Source of the DNA: an uncultured Nitrospira sp.
GTDB taxonomy: Bacteria > Nitrospirota > Nitrospiria > Nitrospirales > Nitrospiraceae
DNA length: 64,000 bases
NCBI GenBank assembly: GCA_902500785.1
Contig: CABVRW010000012.1
Coordinates: 1-64,000, forward strand
Direction: 5' to 3'
Below, piece by piece: positions 44,463 to 53,720 of this stretch. How positions within the stretch are numbered: position 1 is the first letter of the stretch; every line of letters begins with the position of its first letter. The notes beneath the pieces are model-generated. The model saw only the letters and a program-made list of their open reading frames with translations. It was not told the origin of the DNA and ran no database searches. A program made the translations under genes and the position numbers.

Positions 44463-45509
44463 TCAGCGAACGGTGAGTTCGGCTTTATTGCGGGTGTTAC
44501 GTTTGGGTTGAGTCTGCTGGGTGCTCTTCACGGCTCGAAGTTCCTTGTCTTTCGTTTCCAACTGCGTGCGCATCGACTCTAAGTCTCTCCGCAGGGCGGT
44601 GATCTTGGCGTCTTTCCGGGCCATGGCGTCCCGCGCGTCCTGTAATTTCTGCATAGCCTCGGTCAAGCGTTCTTCCTCGGCGGGGGAAGATTGCGCCGCA
44701 GGGGAAGCTGTGACCGAAGGTTGCGGCGCAGTGACGTTCTTGGCCGGTGCCTCTTCTGCTACTGAGGCGACCACCATCCGCGGTGCCATGCCTAGGTCGG
44801 GTTGGGGGGCCGATGCCACCATTCCCGCCGTCACCGCAGGAGCCGGTTCCGGATTCTTGGCAAAGAGCTTGTAGTCGATGGCGAGTGATTTGAGCGGCGG
44901 CAGGCCCTGAGTGATCGCCGGCAACGCTTGCTCGATTTGCCCCGCTGATTCGGGAGCCATGCTGACGATGCGCGCCGGTCTTCCGCTGCTGAACAGCGAC
45001 GACTCGACTTTCGCCAGCGAGCCGTGGTGCTCGGTCAACGTGAAATACAACCGCTCATTCCGAACGTAAAGGGTGCCCGCGGTGGGTTCAGAGCCTGACC
45101 CTGCCGATGAGGACAGACGGAAAGCGACCACATATTCGGGTTGCGCTTGGGACAACGCTTGGGCTAGCAGGGGAGCAAGATAGGACGCGTCCTCATCGCT
45201 GAACACTTTCATCGGCTTGCTGCCATCCACGGGCAGACTCGACAAATCCGTGTGTGCCTCCGAGATCATGACACCCCGTAACAGGGTATCGAGGGTGGCG
45301 ATGTCAATGGTGCTGGGGTGGTGAGCTTCAAATTCCCAATCGGCGACTTCTTCAAGCCTGACGGAGCCCTCTGGGTGCGTCGCGGCTGTTTGCTGAACGG
45401 AGGCGGCGGTTGATGAGCAACCTGCGGTCATGGCTCCCAACAGAGTTAACCCGAGGAGTCCGGAGTTCAGGGTCTTTGCGAGGGTAGCGCGGGAGTCGTG
45501 AATTCGCAT
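44463..45509 (-). CDS. Putative lipoprotein with C-terminal coiled coil
   Basis: A 348-residue envelope protein with a lipoprotein signal (LLGLTLLGAMTAGC, cysteine near residue 31). A middle domain (ATLDTLLRGVMISEAHTD, FSDEDASYLAPLLAQALSQA, YVVAFRLSSSAGSGSEPTAG, LYVRNERLYFTLTEHHG) is alpha-beta and unassigned. After a Pro/Ala linker there is a coiled coil (ERLTEAMQKLQDARDAMARK, DLESMRTQLETKDKELRA), then a basic tail. It might tether an envelope domain to peptidoglycan or a partner; the family is unknown. It converges with the exonuclease gene. Confidence 0.7.
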   Translation of the reverse strand: MRIHDSRATLAKTLNSGLLGLTLLGAMTAGCSSTAASVQQTAATHPEGSVRLEEVADWEFEAHHPSTIDIATLDTLLRGVMISEAHTDLSSLPVDGSKPMKVFSDEDASYLAPLLAQALSQAQPEYVVAFRLSSSAGSGSEPTAGTLYVRNERLYFTLTEHHGSLAKVESSLFSSGRPARIVSMAPESAGQIEQALPAITQGLPPLKSLAIDYKLFAKNPEPAPAVTAGMVASAPQPDLGMAPRMVVASVAEEAPAKNVTAPQPSVTASPAAQSSPAEEERLTEAMQKLQDARDAMARKDAKITALRRDLESMRTQLETKDKELRAVKSTQQTQPKRNTRNKAELTVR

Positions 45510-45596
45510 GACGGTCTTCCTTCTCGACTGGTCGCTGCAGGACGAACGGGGTGGCGCGGCTTCATGACGAAGGCGCGGAGCGGCAATAGAAAACGA

Positions 45597-45728
45597 CTAC
45601 CAGATGCCCAAGCCCATCATCACCACACCAAGGGCCATCCATCCGAACACTCCGACGGCGATCATGGTTTCCAGGCTCATACCCCGAGGGGCTTCTTCGA
45701 CTCGAATCTGGGTGGTGTCTTTCTTCAT
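45597..45728 (-). CDS. 43-residue single-pass membrane peptide
   Basis: A short frame MKKDTTQIRVEEAPRGMSLE then one hydrophobic helix (TMIAVGVFGWMALGVVMMGL) ending GIW. The start at 45728 is used instead of the Pro/Ser-rich extension to 45800. It is separated from the 348-residue lipoprotein gene by about 90 bp on the same strand, reading toward it. Function unknown; similar small helices often regulate or stabilise partner membrane proteins. Confidence 0.55.
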   Translation of the reverse strand: MKKDTTQIRVEEAPRGMSLETMIAVGVFGWMALGVVMMGLGIW

Positions 45729-46202
45729 GATGGGAGGTCCTCTGGGGCCCGGGTCGGTGGTTGATGAATCTGATGGAATGTGGTTGCCAGACTGGACCAA
45801 GCAAAGGCTATGCCCTGTTCCATGGACTTAGGGAGCAGCGGAAGACGGCTCTCAGGGGTCGACAGAGGAGCGGACTCTTGCGAGTCTCGCGTGAAGGCGC
45901 GTAGCGAGCGACGAGGTCTAAGCTATTGATGTTTCAACGTCGCGATGCAACTCCATAACGAGGCAGGGGGTGATGAACTCGCATAGCGGACTGAAAACGG
46001 ATGAAGAAGGAGGGAACGGAGCCTCCCGATTCGCTGTCAGTCTGACGGTGGTGGGCGTCTAAAAATTGGCAAGGATGGTACAGGACTGGGCAACAATGTT
46101 CTCGTCCGCCTGCGATGCCAGACCCGCTGTGGTGGCTGTACGAGGCACATACCGAGGCAGGGGAGAGATCGGGGAGCAAATTCTGGGGGAAACAGCAATC
46201 AC
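45729..46202. other. Region without a confident gene
   Basis: Between the small membrane peptide (minus strand) and the end of miaB. Frames on both strands (46066-46278 plus, 45934-46206 minus) have no recognisable domain. A short perfect stem GACTC-ttgc-GAGTC lies near 45870-45885. It may hold the promoter of the membrane peptide. Confidence 0.4.
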
Positions 46203-47561
46203 TCACGACTGGGTTGCACCGGCGTCACATCGTCCCATGAGGACGGCGGCGCTCCCGTCGAGGATAGTAATGGGTTGAATGCTGCCGAGGAACGCCGGGG
46301 CGTCGCTCTTGTTCCAAATGACGAATATGCCGGTATCCGTCCGGCCCATCCATTGATCGGAGGAGCGTTTCGAGTCGCCCTCGGCCATCACCGGGAGGGT
46401 CTGTCCGATCAACTCTCGATTGAGGCGGGCGGTGATGGGACGTTGCAGGTCCACCAGGCGGCTGACCCGTTCGCCTTTGACCGCTTCCGGCACGTCGTCC
46501 GGGAACTTCCGCGCCGCGATGGTATTCTTCCGCTCCGAGTACTTGAACACATAGGCGGAGTGGTACTGCACTTCCTGGACGATCCGATAGGTATCCAGAA
46601 ACTCCGCTTCGGTTTCCGAGCAAAAGCCACAGATGATATCGGTCGTGAGCGCGATCCCGGGATGCCGGCGGCGAATGTGCGCGGCCAGATCAAGGTATTC
46701 TGTTCGGCTGTAGGTACGATTCATGAGTTCCAAGATTCGGTCGTTGCCGGACTGCAGGGGGAGGTGGATGTGTTTGCAAATCTTCGGATGGCCCGCGACG
46801 GCGTCGAGCAGGGCAGCAGGAAAGTCTTTCGGGTGCGGAGAGGTAAAGCGGACCCGCCGGACTCCCGGAACCTCGGCCACGGCAAGGATCAGGCGGGCAA
46901 AGTCCCAGTCCTCGTACCGGTAGGAATTCACGTTTTGCCCGAGCAACGTAATCTGCGCATGACCGGTTTCGACCGACTTCTCCACCTCGCGCAGGATCCC
47001 CTGGGGGTCGCGTGAACGCTCGCGTCCTCGCGTATAGGGCACCACGCAGAAGCTGCAAAAGTTGTCGCAGCCGCGCATGATGGCGATCCAGGCGTTGCTG
47101 CCACCGTCGCGCTCGGGCAGGATGTCGTCGTAGGTTTCATATTCCGACAGATCCACGGCCAATCCCCGTCGCGCGAGTCCCTGTTCTTCGGCGTGCAGCG
47201 CCTTCGTCAGCAGTCCGGGGAGTTGCCGGTATCCGTCCGGGCCCACCAACACGTCCACGAGCGGCTGTTTGTCCGTCAACTCTTCCTTGAGGTTTTGGGC
47301 CATGCAGCCGAGCACCCCGACGACCAGCGGGCGCTGCTCCTTGACGGCCTTGAGTTCGGCGAGATGCCCGTAGACTTTGTTGTGGGCATTCTCACGAATC
47401 GCGCAGGTGTTCATGAGCATGACATCGGCATGCTCGCGATCCTCGGTGAACTGAAATCCCGCCTTTCGGAGCAACGACCGGACGAGTTCCGAATCGTATT
47501 CGTTCATCTGGCAGCCGAAGGTTTCGATATGGACGGTATGGGGCTTATGGGGCTGTGTCAT
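46203..47561 (-). CDS. miaB: tRNA-2-methylthio-N6-dimethylallyladenosine synthase
   Basis: Radical SAM methylthiotransferase that adds a methylthio group to i6A37 of tRNAs. The 452-residue product has the N-terminal UPF0004 domain (HIETFGCQMNEYDSELVRSL, MLMNTCAIRENAHNKVYG, VGVLGCMAQNLKEEL; three cluster cysteines), the radical SAM core with CDNFCSFCVVPYTRGRERSR and the C-terminal TRAM region. All cluster cysteines of both [4Fe-4S] sites are present. The start overlaps the stop of mtaB by 4 bp (ATGA), so it is the second gene of a two-gene operon on the minus strand. Confidence 0.95.
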   Translation of the reverse strand: MTQPHKPHTVHIETFGCQMNEYDSELVRSLLRKAGFQFTEDREHADVMLMNTCAIRENAHNKVYGHLAELKAVKEQRPLVVGVLGCMAQNLKEELTDKQPLVDVLVGPDGYRQLPGLLTKALHAEEQGLARRGLAVDLSEYETYDDILPERDGGSNAWIAIMRGCDNFCSFCVVPYTRGRERSRDPQGILREVEKSVETGHAQITLLGQNVNSYRYEDWDFARLILAVAEVPGVRRVRFTSPHPKDFPAALLDAVAGHPKICKHIHLPLQSGNDRILELMNRTYSRTEYLDLAAHIRRRHPGIALTTDIICGFCSETEAEFLDTYRIVQEVQYHSAYVFKYSERKNTIAARKFPDDVPEAVKGERVSRLVDLQRPITARLNRELIGQTLPVMAEGDSKRSSDQWMGRTDTGIFVIWNKSDAPAFLGSIQPITILDGSAAVLMGRCDAGATQS

Positions 47562-48901
47562 AAGAGGGGCCTATATGAGCGAGTGTCGGGTGGAGTGACC
47601 AGGTGGCCATAGGCCAGACCATCCATGATCCCGGTGACGGTGACATCGTGCATGGCACCGGCTGAGACCGACTCGACTGCCACAGCCACACGGGTAAAGT
47701 TCGCCGTGGTACCGGTGCGAAACCCGTCGCGTTCCCCTTGTTCGAAGAGGACGGAGACGGTGCGGCCGATCTGTTGCTGGTAAAAGGTCAACGTCTTCGC
47801 GCGGGACAGTTCCGCAAGGGTCCTGCTCCGTTGCCGAATGACGGCAGGCTGAATCCGGTCCTCCAGGCGCAGGGCTGCCGTACCTGGTCGGGACGAATAG
47901 CTGAACACGTGGAAATAAGAAAAGGGGAGTCTCTCGGCAGTCCGGACCGTGTTCGCAAAGGCCTGCTCATCTTCGCCGGGAAATCCGACCATGAGATCCG
48001 TTCCCAATCCCAGATCCGGCATCAGCGCTCGGGCCTGTTCGACCAGCTCCTCATACTCCTGGATGTCATAGCGTCTGTTCATCGCCTTCAAGATTCCGTC
48101 ATCGCCGCTTTGTAAGGGCAGATGCAGGTAATGACAGAGTTTTGTCGAGGCGGCCATGTGTTCAAGCAACGAGGTGGGGACCGTCGTGGGTTCGATCGAG
48201 GAAATCCTGATCCGGGTGACGTCGGGAATCGCCTCGAGTTCCCGGAGAAGCTCAAGCAGCCCGAGGCCTCCATGGGAGTATCGGCCGATGTTCACGCCGG
48301 TGAGGACCAATTCTCGATAACCGTGAGCCGCGAGTTCACGGGCTTCCCGCAACACATCGTCGGCGGTGCGGCTGCGCTCTCGCCCGCGAGCGAAGGGGAT
48401 CAGGCAAAAACTGCACATGAAATCGCATCCGTCTTGAATCTTCAACAGGGCGCGTGTCGAGTCGGAGTAGGCGGTGCCGGGCAGCACGAAGTCTTCTCGA
48501 TCGATGGTGCGACTATGACGGAGTTCCGGCTCCGGCTGTTTCCGGAGGTTGGCCGGGGACGGGAGATAGTCCGGGAGATTCATTTTGAACTGTGTGCCGA
48601 CGATCAGGTCGATGCCGGGAACTTTTTGCAGTTGCGTGGCACCGGTCTGGGCATAACAACCCGTGACCGCGACGAAGGCATGCGGCGAGTGACGCAACGT
48701 TTTGCGCACGGCATACCGGCAATCTTTTTCGGCGTTCTCCGTGACAGAGCAGGTGTTTAAGACGAGGAGGTCGGTCTCCTTGCCGAATTCCACCACCTGA
48801 TAACCTTGGCGAGCCAGGGTATCGGCCAACATGGAGGTTTCAGATTGGCTGAGGCGGCAACCCAAGGTATGCAGAGATGCGCGTGGCGTGCTGGTCGACA
48901 T
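47558..48901 (-). CDS. mtaB: tRNA t6A37 methylthiotransferase
   Basis: Converts t6A37 to ms2t6A in tRNAs, improving decoding of ANN codons. The 447-residue product is of the MiaB/MtaB/RimO superfamily: LHTLGCRLSQSETSMLADTL, LNTCSVTENAEKDCRYAV, VTGCYAQTGATQLQKV, DGCDFMCSFCLIPFARGRER with radical SAM CX3CX2C. HTLGCRLSQSE and CSVTENAEKDCR are characteristic of MtaB (YqeV type). miaB follows with a 4-bp overlap. Having both modifications co-expressed suggests coordinated tRNA maturation. Confidence 0.92.
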   Translation of the reverse strand: MSTSTPRASLHTLGCRLSQSETSMLADTLARQGYQVVEFGKETDLLVLNTCSVTENAEKDCRYAVRKTLRHSPHAFVAVTGCYAQTGATQLQKVPGIDLIVGTQFKMNLPDYLPSPANLRKQPEPELRHSRTIDREDFVLPGTAYSDSTRALLKIQDGCDFMCSFCLIPFARGRERSRTADDVLREARELAAHGYRELVLTGVNIGRYSHGGLGLLELLRELEAIPDVTRIRISSIEPTTVPTSLLEHMAASTKLCHYLHLPLQSGDDGILKAMNRRYDIQEYEELVEQARALMPDLGLGTDLMVGFPGEDEQAFANTVRTAERLPFSYFHVFSYSSRPGTAALRLEDRIQPAVIRQRSRTLAELSRAKTLTFYQQQIGRTVSVLFEQGERDGFRTGTTANFTRVAVAVESVSAGAMHDVTVTGIMDGLAYGHLVTPPDTRSYRPLL

Positions 48902-49045
48902 CGTGTGGGATTATAAGTGGGCACGCCTTCCATCGGCAAGGTGACGGGGGCGCGAAAAAGTCAGTCGAGCGCTTGAACGAGGTATATCTGAATGGTAGCA
49001 TGAACGCAATTGCCTAAACTACGGCGTTGGTCGGATCCCTGAACC

Positions 49046-49453
49046 ATGAAGAATCTTCGCATTGCCGCCAGTCTGCTTCTCGCGTTGATCCTATTTCTTC
49101 CGGCTACTCCCGCTTGGCCATTGGAACCGCTTCCCCTCGAACCGGACCTGAACAGCCGTTTGGACGAGTTATACGATCATGAATCGCGGTTATTCATCAT
49201 GCTGTATTCGTTGCATGGCGATGGGAAGGTCGATTACATCACGGGTCGTCTCGTCCAGGACTACACGAGGAGTAACTATGGGAATCCGGTGTACTACACC
49301 GAGCAGTTCCCGTTGTTCTATTGGTGGGACCACACGATGTTTAACGATCCGGATCAGGACGGCGTGAATGGGAACGAAAAAGTCTACCAGGAAAATATCG
49401 AGTTCGACGTCGCGCGGTACAAGCCCTGCCTGTTTAACGGACAGCCCTGCTGA
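49046..49453 (+). CDS. Small exported protein of unknown function
   Basis: A 135-residue protein with a signal peptide (MKNLRIAASLLLALILFLPA, cleavage near PAWP). The mature part has aromatic-rich text (LYDHESRLFIMLYSLHGDGK, YWWDHTMFNDPDQDGVNGNE) with a D-x-D-x-D-type DPDQDGVNG that could bind Ca2+ like an EF-hand loop, and two Cys near the end that could form a disulfide (YKPCLFNGQPC). Similar small secreted proteins are common in this type of genome but have no named function to my knowledge. Confidence 0.7.
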   Translation: MKNLRIAASLLLALILFLPATPAWPLEPLPLEPDLNSRLDELYDHESRLFIMLYSLHGDGKVDYITGRLVQDYTRSNYGNPVYYTEQFPLFYWWDHTMFNDPDQDGVNGNEKVYQENIEFDVARYKPCLFNGQPC

Positions 49454-49557
49454 TTCCGGACCGCCTGTGATAAGGATTCAATCCGTTCGTCCTATCTTGT
49501 GACGCGTAGTTCGTTTGCGGACTGTCCCCGTTCTCCCTTCGCCTGCTCCGTCGTCCG

Positions 49558-50421
49558 TTACTCAAATACCAACACCTGACTGGAGGCTCGATGCAACACG
49601 GCATGGGAGACGCTGCCCAAGACGAACCGGGCGAGGCCTTGCTTGGCGCGTGAGCCCATCATGATCAGGTCTACCCCCATTTTTTCCGCCTCCTGGAGAA
49701 TCATCGCCACGGGAGGCCCCAGCACACTGGCACTCTGGGTGGCATACCCAACCGTTTGAAGCTCGGTTGCCACGCCGTCCACGAAATCGCGGGCATGTCG
49801 CAGGGCCTGCGCCTCCAACTGTTGGGCCGCCGTGTCGTCCACCGGCCAAGGGGGACGGGTCGACGGCAGCACCGTCAGCAGGTTGATGGTCACCGGGTTA
49901 TGAAAGGGGCGCTTCCGGAGAAAACGGAGGGCCGCTTCCGCGTCCGATTGCCCCTCCAATGGCAGTAAGACCTGTTTCAGGTCACGAAGCGAGCCTTGGA
50001 GGATGAGTTTGGCGCAAGAGGCCAGGCTCAATACACGATGGGAGACACTGCCGAATAGTCGTTCTTTCACCGGCCCCATGCCTCTCGCCCCCATGACGAT
50101 GAGATCCGCATGTCGGGTCTCCGCCGCTCTCACGATGACCTCCGCCGGGGAACCCACAGCCAGCTCCTTGGTGACTGGTCCGCTGTGCGGAGGGAGGAGA
50201 GAATGAATCCGAGTCAGCAAGCGCTCGCCGTCTTCCTTCATGCTGCGCTCCAATTGCGCATAGAGTTCCTGCGCCACCTCGGGCACCATCATGGGGTAGG
50301 CCGGTCGTGGAGCGTCAACGACGTGGAGCAGAGTCAGCTCATCCGCGCGACGCAGGTGCGTCAGCGCCCGGACGGCTTCATAGGAATGGTCGGAGCCATC
50401 GACGGCCAAGAGGATGTTCAT
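49558..50421 (-). CDS. Universal stress protein, tandem UspA
   Basis: A 287-residue protein with two UspA domains. The first starts MNILLAVDGSDHSYEAVRAL and ends with GARGMGPVKERLFGSVSHRV; the second starts KQVLLPLEGQSDAEAALRFL and ends with GSRAKQGLARFVLGSVSHAV. Both keep the G-x2-G-x9-G-[ST] ATP-binding pattern. It is the downstream partner of the alpha/beta hydrolase gene, with a 4-bp ATGA overlap (50418-50421), and probably helps with survival under starvation or oxidative stress. Confidence 0.9.
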   Translation of the reverse strand: MNILLAVDGSDHSYEAVRALTHLRRADELTLLHVVDAPRPAYPMMVPEVAQELYAQLERSMKEDGERLLTRIHSLLPPHSGPVTKELAVGSPAEVIVRAAETRHADLIVMGARGMGPVKERLFGSVSHRVLSLASCAKLILQGSLRDLKQVLLPLEGQSDAEAALRFLRKRPFHNPVTINLLTVLPSTRPPWPVDDTAAQQLEAQALRHARDFVDGVATELQTVGYATQSASVLGPPVAMILQEAEKMGVDLIMMGSRAKQGLARFVLGSVSHAVLHRASSQVLVFE

Positions 50422-51092
50422 GACAGGGACTCCTTTGTTGCGTTGGGTTCCTGATGGAGATAGCGTTGGAACCAGCGAAGGGCTTCCTGGGCAACCTGCT
50501 CCAGCGTTCCCGGTTCCTCAAACAGATGACTGGCCCTCGGGACAATCATCAAATGCTTTGTGCAAGTCAGTTGCGCGAACGCCTCCTGATTCATCCCGAT
50601 CACGGGACCGTCATCTCCTCCGACCAGCAGTAACGTCGGCGCGGCGACACGACTCAAGTAGTGCCCTGCCAAGTCAGGCCGACCGCCGCGCGAAACGACC
50701 GCCCCGACTGCCTCAGGCTTGCGCGCCGCCGCTTGCAGCGCCGCGCCGGCTCCCGTGCTGGCACCGAAGTAACCGGCCTGTAGTGCGACCGTCGGAGGAT
50801 GTGTGTGCAGCCAGGTTTCAGCGAGCAGCAACCGATCCGCCAAGAGGTCGATATCGAAGACCTTTCGGCGGTCGTCCGCCTCCTCCGAAGTGAGAAGTTC
50901 CAGCAGCAAGGTCGCGAACCCTCCCGCTTCCAGATGACGAGCTACGAACTGATTGCGCGGACTGAAGCGCCCGCTGCCGCTCCCATGGGCGAAGAGGATG
51001 ACGCCCTTGGGGCGTTCCGGTAGTCCCAGGAGGCCATCGAGCAGGACCCCATCACCGCTGATTCGTATCTGAAAGATCGTTTCGATTCCCAT
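50418..51092 (-). CDS. Dienelactone-hydrolase-like alpha/beta hydrolase
   Basis: A 224-residue alpha/beta hydrolase: VILFAHGSGSGRFSPRNQFV (oxyanion HGSG), AGYFGASTGAGAALQAA (nucleophile elbow GxSxG with Ser in GASTGA), VGGDDGPVIGMNQEAF (Asp) and ASHLFEEPGTL (His). These give an intact triad of dienelactone hydrolase type. No N-terminal signal is present, so it is cytoplasmic. It is coupled to the tandem UspA gene. The substrate is unknown; such hydrolases next to phosphoribosyltransferase or Usp genes are a recurring but unexplained arrangement. Confidence 0.88.
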   Translation of the reverse strand: MGIETIFQIRISGDGVLLDGLLGLPERPKGVILFAHGSGSGRFSPRNQFVARHLEAGGFATLLLELLTSEEADDRRKVFDIDLLADRLLLAETWLHTHPPTVALQAGYFGASTGAGAALQAAARKPEAVGAVVSRGGRPDLAGHYLSRVAAPTLLLVGGDDGPVIGMNQEAFAQLTCTKHLMIVPRASHLFEEPGTLEQVAQEALRWFQRYLHQEPNATKESLS

Positions 51093-51338
51093 GCTGGATA
51101 TGCCGCAGGCGCGGCCCTCGCCGGTCGAAGCATCTATTGCCGAACGGTACTCGCGATTCCCACATCGATCCCGAGACTCTGAATGTTGTGCACGATCGTG
51201 GCCACAGGCCCGCTATCCAAGGCTGAGTCGTCGCCCGGTTCGGCGAGCGCCATGGGAGAATGCCGGCCCGAGGGACCAAGGCGGTCATGAGATCGGCCGC
51301 AGTCGTCATCGCTGTGAGATCCACCGGTTGGTCGCTGG

Positions 51339-51434
51339 TCAGTGACAGTCCGTCGGACAGAAGAAGATCAGATACAGTGCGACCGCGACTCCGACCAGCA
51401 CCGCTCCGAGCAACAGCCACTGTGTTCGCGACAT
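51339..51434 (-). CDS. 31-residue membrane peptide
   Basis: ATG at 51434, with AAGGA about 7 nt upstream on the minus strand, opens a 31-codon frame MSRTQWLLLGAVLVGVAVAL then YLIFFCPTDCH and a TGA. It is a single hydrophobic helix with a short CPTDCH tail. No other feature supports it, but the good ribosome binding site, lack of rare codons and location at the head of the stress-protein gene group make it plausible. It lies 246 bp upstream of the hydrolase gene. Confidence 0.5.
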   Translation of the reverse strand: MSRTQWLLLGAVLVGVAVALYLIFFCPTDCH

Positions 51435-51814
51435 GGTTGGTTCCTTTGACTCACTCGTTGAGCAAGAGGGGTGCCATCCGCGATCGCGTCTTGAGGGCGC
51501 TTGCGTAGATCATGGCATACATGAACGCATCTGCAGTGAATCGTCCCTCGGAAATGATCGAAGCGGCGGTCGCTGCCGGTGGATTTCTGTCTTTCCGATC
51601 TGTGGCGTTCCGCTACAGGATGATGTGCATGGCTGTAGCAGGACACCACCCCGAGAGCCATGGAGCAGCCGGCCTATGGCTGAGGTCATAAGGAAAACCG
51701 GCATTCTTGACCATTCGCTATCGGACGGCCGTTTTCATCGATGGCATCGGCCTTGCTGATGTCTTGCTGATGTGATGTATGGAGAGGTAAGACGAAGCGT
51801 TGATCGGAGGTGTG
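51435..51814. other. Divergent intergenic region of the stress island
   Basis: About 380 bp between the minus-strand hydrolase group and the plus-strand Usp operon. No gene is supported. It should hold the promoter(s) of the UspA/cupredoxin operon; GGAGGT before 51815 is the ribosome binding site of the first gene. I could not assign a -35/-10 pair with confidence. Confidence 0.4.
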
Positions 51815-52315
51815 ATGGTCGATCGTCTGTTCACCAAGATTCTTGTGCCGGTGGATTTTTCTCCCTGTTCGGGAGAGGCCTTCCGGATTGCCCTCTCGTT
51901 CGCGAAATTGTATCAAGCCGAGGTGCTCCTATTGCACGTCGTCGATACGAGAAGTTTGGAGGCGCTGAATCGATTGGGGTTGGCGCCTGCTTCCGAAGGC
52001 GCGAAGCAGAAGAAACAGTTGCATCATTTCGCCCGCTTGAATGCCCGGCAAATGCTGGCCGGTGAGGAGGTCAAGGGGGTGGCGATTCGGAGGTTGCTTG
52101 CAGACGGAAGTCCCTTCGAAGAAATTGCGCGCACCGCTCGGGTGGAAGGGGTTGATTTGGTCGTAATGGGAAGTTATGGAGGAACGATCGGCGGCGTCGA
52201 CAAGATATTCTTCGGCAGCACGGCGGAGAAGGTCGTCCGGACGGCTGGTTGTCCGGTTCTGACGGTTCCGCTGCCTACGAAACGGGGTAAAACACGAACC
52301 GGCAAGAGCGTGTAA
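51815..52315 (+). CDS. Universal stress protein (single UspA domain)
   Basis: A 166-residue UspA-family protein: ILVPVDFSPCSGEAFRIALS, VLLLHVVD and GSYGGTIGGVDKIFFGSTAE (ATP-binding loop), then VVRTAGCPVLTV. GGAGGT at 51805-51810 supports the ATG at 51815 over a TTG at 51800. It opens an operon with cupredoxin, tandem UspA and DUF2934 genes, each 4-15 bp apart. Such clusters are associated with anaerobic or oxidative stress responses. Confidence 0.92.
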   Translation: MVDRLFTKILVPVDFSPCSGEAFRIALSFAKLYQAEVLLLHVVDTRSLEALNRLGLAPASEGAKQKKQLHHFARLNARQMLAGEEVKGVAIRRLLADGSPFEEIARTARVEGVDLVVMGSYGGTIGGVDKIFFGSTAEKVVRTAGCPVLTVPLPTKRGKTRTGKSV

Positions 52316-52326
52316 AGGAGGTCCCT

Positions 52327-52755
52327 ATGGGTGTGAAGCGGCGGTCGGCGGTTCTGAGCGGAAGACGAGTATGGTTGGCCGCCTGTTTCGTGTTGGCCTT
52401 TTGCTCGCAGGGCGGCGCGCAAGCGGAGCAGCGGATCGAAGTGACGATCAAGGATTTCACCTTTGTCACCAAACAAGCCCCGCTCCGTCTGGGGGTGGCG
52501 ACGGTCATCGTCATCACCAATCAGGATCAGGAGCGCCACGACTTTGGAACGACCATGTTCGACGGCATTCCGACGCGTGTCGAATCCGGCGGCATCGTGT
52601 CGTACGGCAGAAGCATCGGCGGATTGTTTTTGGATGCGAAGAAGGAGGCGGTCATTCGATTCACCATGGAACGGCCGGGTCGACATGAATTCCGCTGCTC
52701 CATCCATCCGAACATGAAAGGCGAACTCCTGCTTGTAAACGTAGAGGCGGTCTAA
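52327..52755 (+). CDS. Secreted cupredoxin-like blue-copper protein
   Basis: A 142-residue periplasmic protein: signal peptide (VWLAACFVLAFCSQGGAQA) then a plastocyanin-like domain. The type-1 copper ligands are all visible: His in QERHDF, Cys in FRCSIHP, His in SIHP and Met in PNMKGE, i.e. the C-x3-H-x2-M pattern at the C-terminal loop. Copper would be bound in the periplasm for electron transfer or copper handling. It is the second gene of the Usp operon and its stop is 3 bp from the next start, so it is likely translated together with the stress proteins. Confidence 0.88.
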   Translation: MGVKRRSAVLSGRRVWLAACFVLAFCSQGGAQAEQRIEVTIKDFTFVTKQAPLRLGVATVIVITNQDQERHDFGTTMFDGIPTRVESGGIVSYGRSIGGLFLDAKKEAVIRFTMERPGRHEFRCSIHPNMKGELLLVNVEAV

Positions 52756-52758
52756 GTC

Positions 52759-53709
52759 ATGGCCCTGATCAAGCGAGTGCTCTTTGCCACGGATTTCTCG
52801 GCCTGTGCGAATCGAGCGATGGGGTATGCCTTAGTCATGGCATCGGCGTGGAAGGCCGACCTCTGTGTGATGACGGTCCTCGAATTCTATCCGGGAATGG
52901 ACCCGGACTACACGGTCAATAAGATGTATCTGGATCACTTGCGGGAGGAGGCCAGTCGTCAAATGGCGGCTGTGGAGGCGCGAGCCAAGGCGGCCGGACA
53001 GCCGGTCACGATACGGATCGAAACCGGCATCCCGAGTCAGGCTGTCGAGACGGTCGCCCAAACCCTCAAGGCGGACTTGCTGGTGGTCGGAACCCATGGG
53101 CGCACGGGACTGGATCATGTCCTGATCGGCAGTACGGCGGAGCGGGTGGTGCGCACGGCACCTTGCCCGGTTCTGACGGTGAAGGCCGAGAAGAGCGGCA
53201 TGGCGGCCGGAATTCTGAACATCAAGCGGATCGTGGTTCCCATCGACCTCTCCACCTGTTCGCTCGATGCGTTGGAATATGCTGCGCAGTTTGCGAAACC
53301 GCTCGGGGCCTCGCTCACGATTCTCCATGTCCTGGAACCGGTCGCCTACGGATTAGACTTCAGTTTGAGTCATGCAAAGGAGTGGCGAGAGCAGCGGACC
53401 TATTTAGAGAAACGCCTTACCGTGCTGACGGCCTGTCTGCACGCGCAGGGACTGCAAGCCGAGTCTATCCTCAAACCCGGGCTGCCGGCCGATTCGATCG
53501 TTTCGTACATCACCCAGCAAGGGTTTGATTTGATGATCATGGGTACCCATGGGAGGCGCGGCATCTCCCATGTCCTTGTCGGCAGCGTTGCCGGCGCCAT
53601 GCTCCGTCACGCACCCTGTCCGGTTCTCACGGTGCGTCAGTTCGATTTCGGGGCCGACTATCAACGTGTCATGCCCCTCGGGGACCCGTCACCGGTCGGT
53701 AATTCGTAA
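52759..53709 (+). CDS. Universal stress protein, tandem UspA
   Basis: A 316-residue protein with two UspA domains: RVLFATDFSACANRAMGYAL...GTHGRTGLDHVLIGSTAERV and RIVVPIDLSTCSLDALEYAA...GTHGRRGISHVLVGSVAGAM. Both end in a PCPVLTV tail and keep the ATP-binding G-x2-G-x9-G-[ST] loop. It is the third member of the stress operon, 3 bp after the cupredoxin gene. ATP binding or hydrolysis may signal energy state. Confidence 0.93.
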   Translation: MALIKRVLFATDFSACANRAMGYALVMASAWKADLCVMTVLEFYPGMDPDYTVNKMYLDHLREEASRQMAAVEARAKAAGQPVTIRIETGIPSQAVETVAQTLKADLLVVGTHGRTGLDHVLIGSTAERVVRTAPCPVLTVKAEKSGMAAGILNIKRIVVPIDLSTCSLDALEYAAQFAKPLGASLTILHVLEPVAYGLDFSLSHAKEWREQRTYLEKRLTVLTACLHAQGLQAESILKPGLPADSIVSYITQQGFDLMIMGTHGRRGISHVLVGSVAGAMLRHAPCPVLTVRQFDFGADYQRVMPLGDPSPVGNS

Positions 53710-53720
53710 AGGAGTCTTCT

